Shown here piece by piece: positions 28,306 through 37,079 of a stretch of 64,000 nucleotides of DNA. The notes beneath the pieces were generated by a model. It made no database searches. It worked only from the letters and a program-made list of their open reading frames with translations, and was not told where the DNA came from. Where the stretch lies: the NCBI GenBank assembly GCA_001799575.1, contig MGTT01000011.1, positions 1 through 64,000 of the forward strand. The letters are read 5' to 3'. This DNA comes from Elusimicrobia bacterium GWA2_56_46 (lineage in GTDB: Bacteria; Elusimicrobiota; Elusimicrobia; Elusimicrobiales; UBA9959). The position numbers and the translations under genes were made by a program. Position 1 is the stretch's first letter; the number at the start of each line of letters is the position of its first letter.

Positions 28306-30944
28306 CTCCTAAGCCTTTTATCCACCACGCGGCGGATCTTGCCGGTGCGCGGGACGCGCTCTATAGCATTGGGGCTGAGGATTTCGATAGCGGGCCTGTC
28401 CAGCAGCTTCGTTTTGACGCTTTCCCGCAGATCTTCGCAATAAGCCGAGATCTCTTCCCACAACCTGGCGGCTAGAACTTTTGAATTTTGCAGATCTTTC
28501 TCCGTCTTTACTTCCACCTTTATCCGCAGTTCGTCCCTGTGACCTTTCTTCTCTATTACAACCTGGAAATTAAAGCTCAGCTCCGGCACCCCGCCCAGGG
28601 CGCTCTGGAGATCGTTCACGAACAAGTGCGCCCCTCCGACGTGGATGCGGTCGTCGCAGCGGCCCAGGATCTCGAACAGCGGCTCTTTACGCCCGCACCC
28701 GCAGGAGCCGGCCGCCCAGCGGCCAAGATCCCCCACCCGGTAGCGGATTATCGGCATATGTTTTTTATTCAGGCCGGTGACCACAAGCTCGCCTGTTTCC
28801 CCGCGCGGCACGGGGGTCAAAGCCCCGCAATCCACGAACTCCACGTACTGGCTGAACGTAAAAAGATGATGCAGGCCCCCGGAGCAGCGTTCGCACTGGA
28901 AGCCGATCACCCCGGCATCGGCCGTGGCGTAGCCCGCCGACCGGATCGCGGCCCCTGGGAACACGCGCCGGAAGAATTTTGCCATCTCTTCCCCGACATA
29001 TTCCCCGCCGTAGAAGATTTTGCCGATATGCAGACGGTATTTTCCTTTCCCGGCGTCCACAAATTCCGCCAGCTTGATGATAAAAGAGGGGAGGCCGATT
29101 ATCGCGGTCACACTGAAATCTTCCAGATACTTGACGATGTTCTCCAGCGGCAGGTTGCTGCCCACCGGAACCGAGATGGCCTTGGTGTAGGCGATGGCTT
29201 TCTCCACCGAAAGCCAGCTTGACCACAGGTTCCCGGCCACGAAAAGGTTGGCGGCAACGTCGGAAGCGCCGAGCCCGCCCGCCTCCAGGGCGAGGGCCAG
29301 CATCCTGCAGGTGTGGTCGTATTCATGCTGGTCGTAAAACACGTATTTGGGCTGGCCGGTGGAACCGCCGCTGGCGAAATAGATGCCGCGCTGCACTTTC
29401 GAGGTCAGAAGACCGGCGCTGTCCGGCGGGGTGTTCTCCAGCACGTGATGTTTTTCCAGGAACGGCACTTTCTGAAAATCTTCCAGCGCGGCTATCCTCG
29501 GAACCCCCTTGAAATGCCCGCCGTAGAAAGGGCTGCGGTTCCTCGCGTACTCCACCAGCTCGCTGAGCCGGTCTAGCTGCGACGGTTTCTCCTCTATCGG
29601 CACCCAGTTGACCAGCGACATCATGGGGAAGATGCCGTCGTGCGGGGAGCCGTTGGCCTCCTCCAGCATCCTGCCGAGCTTTACCACGCGGGCGATGCCG
29701 GCCGGCGCCAGGGTTTCCAGCACCCTCTTGCGTTCTATAGAGCCGCCGACGCCGGCCGTCTGGATATAGCCGCGCAGCGGCAGCAGGTTCTCCCTCACTT
29801 CCTCAAGGCTCTCCACGGTTTTGACGTAAAGTACGCGGTTGAGCGGCGAGATCCTGTAGACCGGGTCTTTCTCGTAGATAACGGTCCAGTCCGTTTTCGG
29901 GGCGGAACTCTCGTACGAGGCCGCGCCGAGCGCGGCGTCCGCCCGGGCGAGCTGGCGCGCCCTGGTTATCTCCGTCTGCTCGTCGGGAGACAGTTTCCCC
30001 GGCGGCAGTTCCTTTGCCAGGCGCGCGAAATGTTTTTTGGACTCTTTAAGAAAAGCCGCGGCCAGCGCCTTGTGCCTTTTGGCCGGCGCTATGAGGTAAA
30101 GCGTGTGGAGCGAGGAACAGGCGGCCTGGTCCCAGAGCGAAGCGTCCAGGGCGGCGCGGCGGGCCACGTCGGCCATGCCCTCATTGTCCACGCAGCTTTC
30201 AAAGACGACGCCCACGCTGGTCTTGGGGCCGAAGCCCTCCACCCGCACGTCTATGGGGGCGAGCTGCCGGTAGGTATGCACCGCGTCGTAACCGCCCCAG
30301 ACAAAAACGGCGTTTATATTTTTGAGCGCGGCCTCTTCCAGCTCCCGGCTGCCGCCCTTCCAGTTCAGGATCGCGGCGCACCTGGAAAGTATACCTTTCC
30401 CGTCCGCCTCTTTCAGCGCGACCATGAACAGATTCATAAAGCTGGAACCGGAAGAAGAAAGTTTGACTATGTTAACGTTTTTGGTGAGGAACCCTATGAC
30501 CATCGAATCCAGGATGCCCAGAAAAACATTTCCGGCGCCCACGTGCAGCACCACGCCTTTCGGCACGGCCCGCACGAGCCCGTCGTAGCCGCGGCGCTCC
30601 ACCGGGGCCTCCAGGGCGTACGGCAGGAACAGCTCCATATTCATGCGTTTGTTCATGGCCTGCTTATTGAGCAGCTCCGGTATGAGATCCAGGCTCTTCT
30701 CTATTACCGGCGCGGAGAAAGTCAGGTGTTCCTTTAAGTGCGCGAGCGCGGCGGCGCGGTACTTCCCCCCTCTTTCAAAAAGTTTCCCTGCATTGGCCAG
30801 CGTTTCGGTTATATAGTCGCGCGAGGCGCCCCGCATCAGATCCCGCGCCGCCTGCGCCCTGAGGCCGACAGTTTCAATTTCCCCCGGCGTCCAGACGGCC
30901 TTGTCGGAGGCTTTGCCGAACAAATAGGTGTTATGGATTTTCAT
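28302..30944 (-). CDS. LuxC-type acyl-CoA reductase fused to a PaaK-type AMP-forming ligase
   Basis: 880 residues, two enzymes in one chain. Residues ~1-450: LuxC-like long-chain acyl-CoA reductase with HVGAGNV (134-140), SSSGSSFMNLF, RVEGFGPKTSVGVV and the acyl-accepting Cys C276 in WDQAACSSLHTLYL. Residues ~455-880: phenylacetate-CoA-ligase-like adenylating domain with SGGSTGQPK (525-533), GYATADAG (671-678), RYRVGDLGR (734-742), GRCDDRIHVGG (761-771) and the C-terminal lysine region RVPRTGKIRRV. The chain could activate a carboxylic acid and reduce it to the aldehyde by itself (inference). Last gene of GNAT-luxE-this operon; no luciferase genes nearby. The stop overlaps the convergent phospholipase gene. 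Confidence 0.9.
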   Translation of the reverse strand: MKIHNTYLFGKASDKAVWTPGEIETVGLRAQAARDLMRGASRDYITETLANAGKLFERGGKYRAAALAHLKEHLTFSAPVIEKSLDLIPELLNKQAMNKRMNMELFLPYALEAPVERRGYDGLVRAVPKGVVLHVGAGNVFLGILDSMVIGFLTKNVNIVKLSSSGSSFMNLFMVALKEADGKGILSRCAAILNWKGGSRELEEAALKNINAVFVWGGYDAVHTYRQLAPIDVRVEGFGPKTSVGVVFESCVDNEGMADVARRAALDASLWDQAACSSLHTLYLIAPAKRHKALAAAFLKESKKHFARLAKELPPGKLSPDEQTEITRARQLARADAALGAASYESSAPKTDWTVIYEKDPVYRISPLNRVLYVKTVESLEEVRENLLPLRGYIQTAGVGGSIERKRVLETLAPAGIARVVKLGRMLEEANGSPHDGIFPMMSLVNWVPIEEKPSQLDRLSELVEYARNRSPFYGGHFKGVPRIAALEDFQKVPFLEKHHVLENTPPDSAGLLTSKVQRGIYFASGGSTGQPKYVFYDQHEYDHTCRMLALALEAGGLGASDVAANLFVAGNLWSSWLSVEKAIAYTKAISVPVGSNLPLENIVKYLEDFSVTAIIGLPSFIIKLAEFVDAGKGKYRLHIGKIFYGGEYVGEEMAKFFRRVFPGAAIRSAGYATADAGVIGFQCERCSGGLHHLFTFSQYVEFVDCGALTPVPRGETGELVVTGLNKKHMPIIRYRVGDLGRWAAGSCGCGRKEPLFEILGRCDDRIHVGGAHLFVNDLQSALGGVPELSFNFQVVIEKKGHRDELRIKVEVKTEKDLQNSKVLAARLWEEISAYCEDLRESVKTKLLDRPAIEILSPNAIERVPRTGKIRRVVDKRLRS

Positions 30945-30951
30945 AAATCTT

Positions 30952-31002
30952 TACTCAATGGATCCCGGCCAACAGCGGCAAAAGGTGCCTGGCACCTTTT
31001 GC
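30952..31002. repeat. Composite repeat between luxE and the LuxC fusion
   Basis: TACTCAATGGATCCCGGCCA (30952-30971) recurs exactly at 35168-35187. It is followed by a perfect palindrome GCAAAAGGTGCC-T-GGCACCTTTTGC (30978-31002) whose last base touches the luxE stop codon. Similarity to the 35 kb copy continues to the LuxC start codon. Confidence 0.75.
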
Positions 31003-32153
31003 TACAGCATCGTAGCGGCCGAAATCGCGCAGCCTTTCAGTTTTTTCACTCCGGCGCGGCCCTTGATCACCAGCACGCCCCCGCCTATGCCGCATTTGCA
31101 GCCTTTCTCAACCCGGCCCATGTCGCTGGACAACAGGGACAGCGAGGGATAGCTGGTAAGATACGGCGTAATGAACTGCAAAAGTCCGTCGCGGCCATAA
31201 CCGAGAGGCTCCAGCGTGCCTGGATCGCGCGCTATCACTCTGCCGTAATTCGGGATGTGGAAATTACCCAGCGGGCAGTCCACATAGGGCACGCCGTGTT
31301 CCACCATGCCGAACAGGTCGCGCACGTTGGCCGCGGGGATGCCGAGATTGCCGGCCAGCAGCGCGCGGTAGATCTTTTTATCCACGGCCTCCTCCGCCAG
31401 AGTCTTCCAGCCTCCCCCGGTTATCACGCTCGAACCGGGATTAAGCTTCACGTTCCGGCCATAGCGCTTTTTGAATTCTTCGGTAAGTTTCAGCGCGAAA
31501 GCCGGAAAACCGAAGAGGCGGGTAAGCCTCCGCGTCTCTTCGGCTTTTTTCAGCAGTTTCACCGCGCTTTCTATATCGAAATAAAAATCGTTCTTCTCTT
31601 TGCTCCAGCGGAAAGTGTAAAAGACCCCGCCCTTTCCGGTAAAACCGGAGAGCAATTTGTCTGTCCAGGCCGTGCCCAGGTCTTTAGCCACCGCCGGGTC
31701 ATAGGTCAGGCAGATGGAATCGTGCTCATGCTCCAGATCCGTCAGACCAAGTCCTTCAAAAACTTTCCACGCCATGCGCCTGACCCGCAGCAGCGAGCCC
31801 TTGTCCAGTTGGATGCGGCTCCGCTGTCCGGAAGTGCCGCTGGACTTGAGTTCCAGGACTATCTTTTCCGGCAGCAGGGTGGTCAGATCGCGCTCTTTCA
31901 GGGCGGCCACGGAAACGAACGGCATCCGGACGATATCTTTTTCGGTTTTTATGGAAGCGGGGCTGAAGTTTTCAAGTCTGAGGTAATTCCTGAGGAATCT
32001 GGAATGGCGCGTCTGGAAAACCAGAGCCTCGCGCATGGCGGCGCAGAAGAGCCGGGAAGCTTCCTGACCGGAAGCGAAAGGCGGCGCCTCTATAAGCCGC
32101 TCCAGCGCGGATTTTATTTTAAGCGGCTTGTGGAAAGGCGGCAGATCAATCAT
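31002..32153 (-). CDS. luxE: LuxE-type acyl-protein synthetase
   Basis: 383 residues of the LuxE/adenylate-forming family: ELKSSGTSGQRSRIQLD (P-loop-like, SSGTSGQ at 104-110), DSICLTYDPAV, RLFGFPAFALKLTEEF, SVITGGGWKTL, VRDLFGMVEHGVPYVDCP and the Cys-rich end KGCKCGIGGGVLVIKGRAG. In luminous bacteria LuxE activates fatty acids and passes the acyl group to LuxC. Here it is coupled to the GNAT gene by an 8-bp overlap and followed after a repeat-filled 57 bp by the LuxC-ligase fusion. So the operon has two different acid-activating modules. Function in aldehyde production is likely; the final product is unknown. Confidence 0.9.
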   Translation of the reverse strand: MIDLPPFHKPLKIKSALERLIEAPPFASGQEASRLFCAAMREALVFQTRHSRFLRNYLRLENFSPASIKTEKDIVRMPFVSVAALKERDLTTLLPEKIVLELKSSGTSGQRSRIQLDKGSLLRVRRMAWKVFEGLGLTDLEHEHDSICLTYDPAVAKDLGTAWTDKLLSGFTGKGGVFYTFRWSKEKNDFYFDIESAVKLLKKAEETRRLTRLFGFPAFALKLTEEFKKRYGRNVKLNPGSSVITGGGWKTLAEEAVDKKIYRALLAGNLGIPAANVRDLFGMVEHGVPYVDCPLGNFHIPNYGRVIARDPGTLEPLGYGRDGLLQFITPYLTSYPSLSLLSSDMGRVEKGCKCGIGGGVLVIKGRAGVKKLKGCAISAATML

Positions 32154-33336
32154 TTCTGAATGCCGATTCTATGTAGTGTTCCCGCCAGAGCGCCAGGTAT
32201 TCCCGCAGAAAATTCTTATACAGGGAGATCAGCTTCACGTTCCTGAAATCCAGCACCTCGAAAGTCCTGGAAAAAACGATGCAGTCATAGCGCTTCCCGG
32301 CGGATTTCTTTGCGCAGGGGAAATAGCCGCTGGGGATATAGCGCGCGTCCATGGCCTCGCGCTGAAGCTGCGGGGTGTAGGCGTCCAGGATGATCTCTAT
32401 ATAGGCCATGTTCATCTCGCTGAGCTTCCTGGCGATGCTCTCCAGCACCACGGTGGCGCTCTTTTCCCTGGTTACGCCGCCCATAACTACGCTGTACTTG
32501 TCTTTCTGGTTGTAGTTCAGATAGACCTCCGTGGACTGATCCGGAGTTATGAACAGCAGATTGGGCTCATGGAAAGGCATATAAGCGTGCTCGAAAAAGC
32601 TGTTGCTCCTGAGCGTCTTGTACCTGTTCTTTATAAAAGCCGGCGCCGTGATCGTTTCCATGGGAAGCGGCGGAACCAGGTGCCGGTTCTCGGCATACAG
32701 GCTTGTGACCCCGGTCACGGCCGGCGCCTCAAAATCAAGCTGTTTCCGGACCAGGTCGTAAAACGGAACGATCTCGCTGATCAGGTTGGGTTTGGGCTCT
32801 CTTTTCTTAAGCGCCTCTTCGGTGAAATAGGCGGTCAGGCAGTGCGTTTCGTTCTCGCTTACCTTATGCGTATTGGGAAAAATGCCGAGCTTCACGAACC
32901 CCAGGCTTTCCGTCAGTTTCTGCGGCGCGTGATTGGCGGTACGGGTGGTGGCGTAAACGACGTCCACCAGTTTCTGGGTCTGGGTGATGTCGTCCAGCAC
33001 CAGTTTCATCATGGTGCGGGCAAGATCCAGCTTCCTGTAATCCTGCGATACGACGGCGCCGAAAGCTTTCGCCAGGCGGTCGGGCAGATCCAGGGCGTAG
33101 ACCAGGCTGCCGATGATCCGCCCCTCGCATTCCGCGACCAGCCAGTAATAGCTGTCGTTCTCTATGGCGCGGCGCATCTTTTCCTTGTCCGTGACGATCG
33201 AAATGGCGTAATTTCCGCCGTAGACCTCGGCATAGAGCATCTGGATGCGGCGCATATCCTGCGTCCTGGCCAGCCTGATGGCGACATCGGGCTTGCCCTC
33301 GTTTTTTATGAGTTGTTCTATTTTTTTTATCGGCAT
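32146..33336 (-). CDS. GNAT-family acetyltransferase-like protein of the LuxE/LuxC operon
   Basis: 396 residues. The N-terminal ~170 residues are a GNAT domain (VAIRLARTQDMRRIQMLYAE, YYWLVAECEGRIIGSLVYAL, GAVVSQDYRKLDLARTMMKL, KLTESLGFVKLGIFPN). The remaining ~220 residues form a second, less recognisable half (VVMGGVTREKSATVVLESIA, IEIILDAYTPQLQREAMDA, YIPSGYFPCAKKSAGKRYD) that looks like a degenerate second GNAT repeat. Start chosen at MPIKKIEQ (33336); the in-frame extension to 33609 would overlap the divergent chemoreceptor and is not protein-like. Its last 8 bp overlap luxE, so translation is coupled. It may modify the lipid product or acylate a protein partner; not determinable here. 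Confidence 0.82.
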   Translation of the reverse strand: MPIKKIEQLIKNEGKPDVAIRLARTQDMRRIQMLYAEVYGGNYAISIVTDKEKMRRAIENDSYYWLVAECEGRIIGSLVYALDLPDRLAKAFGAVVSQDYRKLDLARTMMKLVLDDITQTQKLVDVVYATTRTANHAPQKLTESLGFVKLGIFPNTHKVSENETHCLTAYFTEEALKKREPKPNLISEIVPFYDLVRKQLDFEAPAVTGVTSLYAENRHLVPPLPMETITAPAFIKNRYKTLRSNSFFEHAYMPFHEPNLLFITPDQSTEVYLNYNQKDKYSVVMGGVTREKSATVVLESIARKLSEMNMAYIEIILDAYTPQLQREAMDARYIPSGYFPCAKKSAGKRYDCIVFSRTFEVLDFRNVKLISLYKNFLREYLALWREHYIESAFRND

Positions 33337-33517
33337 AGGCGCGGTTGCCACTCCGCCCCTAGATTCGGCGGCGGTTTGGCGTACTTGCCACAGTATAATA
33401 TAATATAATCGTAAGACGCTTCCAGACCTGACCTCGACTCGTCGCACTGTCGCGGACACGCGGATCAGATACTGGCAGGCGTGATCAGGGACTGACAGGC
33501 GTGAGGCGGAACAAATA
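33337..33517. promoter_or_regulatory. Divergent region between the GNAT and chemoreceptor genes
   Basis: AGTATAATATAATATAATCG near 33391-33411 gives overlapping -10-like boxes in both directions. An imperfect direct repeat, ACTGGCAGGCGTGATCAGGG / ACTGACAGGCGTGAGG, covers ~33470-33506 just before the chemoreceptor start. Confidence 0.4.
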
Positions 33518-35065
33518 ATGAAAATGACAACAGGGAAAAAGCTGGGGACGGGGATCGCGGTGGTGATGGTTTTGATAGCGGTGCAGGCCGCGGTTTTCAT
33601 GTACGCCACGCGGCAGGTGGCAAAGTCTGTCCACGAACACCAGGCGGCGCGCGAAACTAACGGGCTTGTAACCGCAAGAATGCTGGATCATTTCAGATGG
33701 GCTGACGGTATTTCCACCGGGCTTTTTATCGAGGGAAAGGAATTCAGCGGCAAACTTGACGCGACGGAATGCAATCTGGGAAAATGGCTGGCCTCGTATA
33801 TTCCCCTTGACGAGGAGCTTAAGGATCATTTCAACGCGACAAAAGAGCCGCACACGGCGCTTCACTCCACCGCCCGACGGATAATAGAGGAATACAAAGC
33901 CGGAAGAAAGGAAAAAGCCCACGAGATCTTCCTGCGGGAAACTGTTCCTCTTTTGAACGCCGTGCAGGGACAGCTCACCGAAATGAAAACCATCGTTTCA
34001 AAAAACGAGGACACCGCCCGGAAAAAGACCGAGACGGCCATGCGTCTTCCGGTCATACTGAATCTTACTCTCACGCTGCTGATATTAATACTTTGTTTCC
34101 TTGGGGGCAGGAGGATAGTGGGGAACATAAACCGGCTGGTCCAGGGACTCCTCGACTCCATGCGAAAAGTGTCCAAGGGCGATCTCTCAATAAAACTTGA
34201 GGCCACCGGCATCGGAGACGAACTGGGCGATAGCTTCAATGAGATGGTGTCACAGCTCAAGGAACTGATAAAAGGCGTGACGGGGCTTTCGGAAAGCACG
34301 CGCACCAATGCGGCCACCGTGGCGGCCAATACCTCCCAGTCCTCCAAGACCATGGAGCAGATCCAGAATTCTGTAACGCAAATAGCCTCCGCCACTTCCC
34401 AGGTGGCCAAAAGCACTCAGGAGATAACGATCCTCACCCAGAACACCAATAAAGCGGTGGAAACCGGAAGTTCCAACGTGGCGAAAGTCCTGGAAAGTTT
34501 CCAGAATGTGCAGGGCACGATAAACAGTACGGGCCAGTCGGTCAATAAACTCAACCAGCGTTCGCAGGAGATCTCGGAGATCGTCGGCCTCATCACCAAG
34601 ATAGCCGACCAGACGAACCTGCTGGCGCTGAACGCCGCCATCGAAGCCGCGCGCGCCGGGGACGCCGGACGCGGTTTCGCGGTGGTGGCGGACGAGGTCA
34701 GGAAACTGGCCGAGTCTTCCAGCCAGTCGGCCGAAAAGATCTCCGGCATAATAAAGGAAATAACCTCGGACACGGGCGGCGTGGTGGCCGCTTCGGCCAG
34801 ATCCGTGGAAGAGACAAAAGTCGTGCTTGAGCTGATGATAAAAATGCAGGCCGGCTACGGCGAAATGGTGGAAGCCATAAAAGGAATAGGCAAGCAGGTG
34901 GAGGCGATAGCCGCCACCAGCGAAGAAACGGCGGCGTCCGCCGAGGAAGTGACGGCGGGAACGGAAGAACAGACGGCCGCCGTCACAGAAATAACCAAAA
35001 TAGCGGACGTGCTTACCGCCGGGGCCGAAAAGCTGAAAGCGGAAGTAAACAAATTCCGCTTTTAA
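33518..35065 (+). CDS. Methyl-accepting chemotaxis protein with CZB-like zinc sensor
   Basis: 515 residues. TM1 ~9-30. Then a sensor region with H58 (DHFRWADG), C85 ([10 protein letters not shown]), H112 and H116 (EPHTALHS), the 3His/1Cys pattern of chemoreceptor zinc-binding (CZB) domains, here placed between the two membrane helices and so periplasmic. TM2 ~174-195, HAMP ~196-250, then a signalling domain with the conserved tip [19 protein letters not shown] and [16 protein letters not shown]. No C-terminal pentapeptide tether. CZB proteins sense zinc or hypochlorite in studied species. Start has a GAGGCGGA site. Adjacent genes give no chemotaxis context. Confidence 0.92.
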   Translation: MKMTTGKKLGTGIAVVMVLIAVQAAVFMYATRQVAKSVHEHQAARETNGLVTARMLDHFRWADGISTGLFIEGKEFSGKLDATECNLGKWLASYIPLDEELKDHFNATKEPHTALHSTARRIIEEYKAGRKEKAHEIFLRETVPLLNAVQGQLTEMKTIVSKNEDTARKKTETAMRLPVILNLTLTLLILILCFLGGRRIVGNINRLVQGLLDSMRKVSKGDLSIKLEATGIGDELGDSFNEMVSQLKELIKGVTGLSESTRTNAATVAANTSQSSKTMEQIQNSVTQIASATSQVAKSTQEITILTQNTNKAVETGSSNVAKVLESFQNVQGTINSTGQSVNKLNQRSQEISEIVGLITKIADQTNLLALNAAIEAARAGDAGRGFAVVADEVRKLAESSSQSAEKISGIIKEITSDTGGVVAASARSVEETKVVLELMIKMQAGYGEMVEAIKGIGKQVEAIAATSEETAASAEEVTAGTEEQTAAVTEITKIADVLTAGAEKLKAEVNKFRF

Positions 35066-35072
35066 AACACCC

Positions 35073-35208
35073 CCAAAAGGTGCCAGGCACCTTTTGGCAT
35101 TAAACCCGTCATCTCCGCTTTTTCGCTCGTCATTCCCGCGTGCTTTTAGCGGGAATCCATGAATCTGTACTCAATGGATCCCGGCCAAAAGATCGCCGGG
35201 ATGACGGG
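35073..35208. repeat. Palindrome followed by a 104-bp four-arm inverted-repeat element
   Basis: CCAAAAGGTGCC-A-GGCACCTTTTGG (35073-35097) is a perfect palindrome 8 bp past the chemoreceptor stop. Next, 35105-35208 is bounded by CCCGTCAT and ATGACGGG. Inside are two further inverted pairs, CATTCCCGC/GCGGGAAT and GGATCCCGGC/GCCGGGATGA, a MITE-like or cruciform layout. Part of it repeats at 30942-30972. Confidence 0.7.
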
Positions 35209-35237
35209 GTTACTGAATGCATACCTTTTTTTAGAAT

Positions 35238-35966
35238 ATGAAAATGGGGAAATTGCTGGGTTTGGCTGCGGTTTTGATGCTTTCGGGGTGCGCCTCTTTC
35301 AATTCCGGCGATGTGCTGGCGCCGCGGACCGAACTGCGCCGGATGCTCGCCGACCGGGACATCCGGCCATTCGCGCAAATCCGGGTGGCCTGGAAGAACT
35401 TCCCTTATAAAAATCCGACCGACACTATCGGCGAGGGCGTCATTGACCCCCCGAAGCCCCGGCCCGTGCCGGTGTCCATAAAAGACGCGGCGTGGCTTAC
35501 AAAACGCGCTAAAGCCATATTCTCGGAAGCCGGGCTTTACGACGCCGAGCGGGGTTCCGGAACGCTGAGGATCTCCCTTATTTCCTACGGGCGCTGGACT
35601 TACGGGGAAATCTTCAGATCCTTTCTTGTGGATACCGGCTATATCTTCCTCATTCCGGCCAGCCTCCGCGTCAATTATCAGTTGGTGGCGGAGTATGCCG
35701 GGCCCGGAGGCAAAACCGCGGTGGAGGAGATAGGGCGCAACAAAACCACTTTCCACGCGCTTATACTCCCGCTCTACCCGCTGTTTTCACCCGGGGCCAA
35801 AGAGCGCGCACTCCTTAAAAACATGCTCTGGAAAGCGGCGACGGACGTCTATGCCGGAATAAAGCGGCCGGACGCCGGCGGGCATGAACCGCCCGGCGCT
35901 CCCGCTTCGCTCAACGATGGCGATGGAGTGAAAGAGGACGACCCCGAAGCCGTGGAAGACGACTAG
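35238..35966 (+). CDS. Predicted outer-membrane lipoprotein, function unknown
   Basis: 242 residues. A signal peptide ends in the lipobox LSGC with C18. The mature part has no domain I recognise. It includes a GTLRISLISYGRWTYGE strand pair, a hydrophobic stretch (TGYIFLIPASLRVNYQLVAE) and a low-complexity acidic end (DGDGVKEDDPEAVEDD). It resembles small lipoproteins of the DUF4136/curli-assembly-like size class only in general shape. The first pseudopilin gene follows after 5 bp, so they probably share a transcript and the lipoprotein may serve the pilus-like apparatus (inference from context). Confidence 0.75.
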   Translation: MKMGKLLGLAAVLMLSGCASFNSGDVLAPRTELRRMLADRDIRPFAQIRVAWKNFPYKNPTDTIGEGVIDPPKPRPVPVSIKDAAWLTKRAKAIFSEAGLYDAERGSGTLRISLISYGRWTYGEIFRSFLVDTGYIFLIPASLRVNYQLVAEYAGPGGKTAVEEIGRNKTTFHALILPLYPLFSPGAKERALLKNMLWKAATDVYAGIKRPDAGGHEPPGAPASLNDGDGVKEDDPEAVEDD

Positions 35967-35971
35967 ACAAC

Positions 35972-36403
35972 ATGAAAATCGCATTCCGTAAGGGATTTAC
36001 GCTGGTGGAGGTGGTGGTGGCGAGCATGGTTCTGGTCATGGTAGCCGTGACCTGCGCGTCGCTCCTTCTCTCCACTTTCACCTCTTTTCCCAAAGAAAAG
36101 ATCAGGTATCAGGCCGCGCAGGAAGCCGCCAGCCTGAAAGAGGAGCTGAAAAATTATGTCACTGAAGACCGCTCCACTACCGCCGGCGCACCGGGGAACC
36201 CGCCTTCCTGGCATTTGCCGGATGACTCAAGCTGCGCCAACTGCTGGGCGCTGGCGGCCGGTACCCATACCGTGACCAACCGCCTGCCGCTGGAAATGCG
36301 CCAGACCTACGGCGCGACCATGTCTTATTTCGTTAAAACAACGTTGTATCAGGGCAAAGAAATGCGCGACGTGAATGTCAGCATAAATTATACCGTGCCT
36401 TAG
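35972..36403 (+). CDS. Type IV pilin-like protein (pseudopilin 1)
   Basis: 143 residues with a class III prepilin signal: short basic leader MKIAFRKG, then FTLVEVVVASMVLVMVAVTC with Glu at position 5 of the mature protein, the site for prepilin peptidase cleavage and methylation. The globular part is short and has a CANC pair. Comparable to minor pilins such as PilV/GspI. It lies 5 bp after the lipoprotein. A perfect hairpin directly follows the stop and may lower transcription into the next two pseudopilins. Confidence 0.85.
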   Translation: MKIAFRKGFTLVEVVVASMVLVMVAVTCASLLLSTFTSFPKEKIRYQAAQEAASLKEELKNYVTEDRSTTAGAPGNPPSWHLPDDSSCANCWALAAGTHTVTNRLPLEMRQTYGATMSYFVKTTLYQGKEMRDVNVSINYTVP

Positions 36404-36404
36404 C

Positions 36405-36428
36405 CCGAAAATTGCATACAATTTTCGG
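36405..36428. terminator. Perfect hairpin after pseudopilin 1 (attenuator-like)
   Basis: CCGAAAATTG-CATA-CAATTTTCGG: 10-bp arms with a 4-nt loop, starting two bases after the stop. A degenerate tandem stretch (AAGGATAAAGGCTTAAGG...) follows. Another example of a repeat placed on a gene's 3' end. Confidence 0.5.
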
Positions 36429-36479
36429 AAGGATAAAGGCTTAAGGCTAAAGGATTAAGTTTTTTTCCGCCCTTTAAAT

Positions 36480-37079
36480 ATGTCTCTGAAACTGCGGAAA
36501 GCTTTTACTTTGATCGAGCTGCTTATTGTGGGGCTTCTGTTCAGCTTCGTCTTTGCGGCGGTTCTCTCGCTGCAGAGCTTCGTGCTGAACGGCCATATCA
36601 GACAACAGCGCAGGCAGATGATTTTCGTCCAGACGGTTTATTCGGTCAAACTCATAAGCGCCAGCCTGCTGGACGCCTCTTATGTCACCATGCCCGCCGC
36701 CGGTGAAACCAACGGTAAAACGCTGCTGGGCTATTTCAACACCAGCCCCCTGGACAACGTTTCGAAATTACTAAACTTGCCGGCCGCCGCGCAGGGGTAT
36801 TTCCTCTACTGCGTAACCAGCGACGGGAAAAAAGTATACAAATACACCGGTAATGTCCCGGTGCCGGTGAGTATGACGCCCTTTTATTGCGGCAAGCCGC
36901 CCGAAGCCACCCAGACCAGGGAACTGCTGGTGGACGCCGGCAGCGGCAGTTTGTATATAGAATGGATCTTTTCAAGACCGACGGGCGTCGCCAACGTCGT
37001 CCATCTGGATTACCGGGTCCGCTCCGGCACGGAAGAGATCACCGGCAGCGCCGATATGCATCTGCAGAAAAGCTTATGA
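36480..37079 (+). CDS. Type IV pilin-like protein (pseudopilin 2)
   Basis: 199 residues. Leader MSLKLRKA then FTLIELLIVGLLFSFVFAAV, with the conserved Glu5. The residue before the cleavage site is Ala instead of the usual Gly, which prepilin peptidases sometimes accept. The globular domain has two Cys (LYCVTSDGKK and PFYCGKPP) that could pair. PilW/GspJ-like by position and size. Its stop overlaps the ATG of the next gene (ATGA), a translational-coupling arrangement. Confidence 0.82.
   Translation: MSLKLRKAFTLIELLIVGLLFSFVFAAVLSLQSFVLNGHIRQQRRQMIFVQTVYSVKLISASLLDASYVTMPAAGETNGKTLLGYFNTSPLDNVSKLLNLPAAAQGYFLYCVTSDGKKVYKYTGNVPVPVSMTPFYCGKPPEATQTRELLVDAGSGSLYIEWIFSRPTGVANVVHLDYRVRSGTEEITGSADMHLQKSL

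Noticed and set aside
28302-32153. Bioluminescence operon
   Set aside because: LuxC- and LuxE-type proteins are present, but no luxA/luxB-type luciferase or luxD thioesterase, so light production is not supported.
29640-32159. Plus-strand frames opposite the LuxC fusion and luxE
   Set aside because: Antisense shadows of genes with intact catalytic motifs.
33337-33609. In-frame 91-codon N-terminal extension of the GNAT gene
   Set aside because: It would overlap the divergent chemoreceptor start and reads like untranslated DNA. The ATG at 33336 begins a normal GNAT domain.
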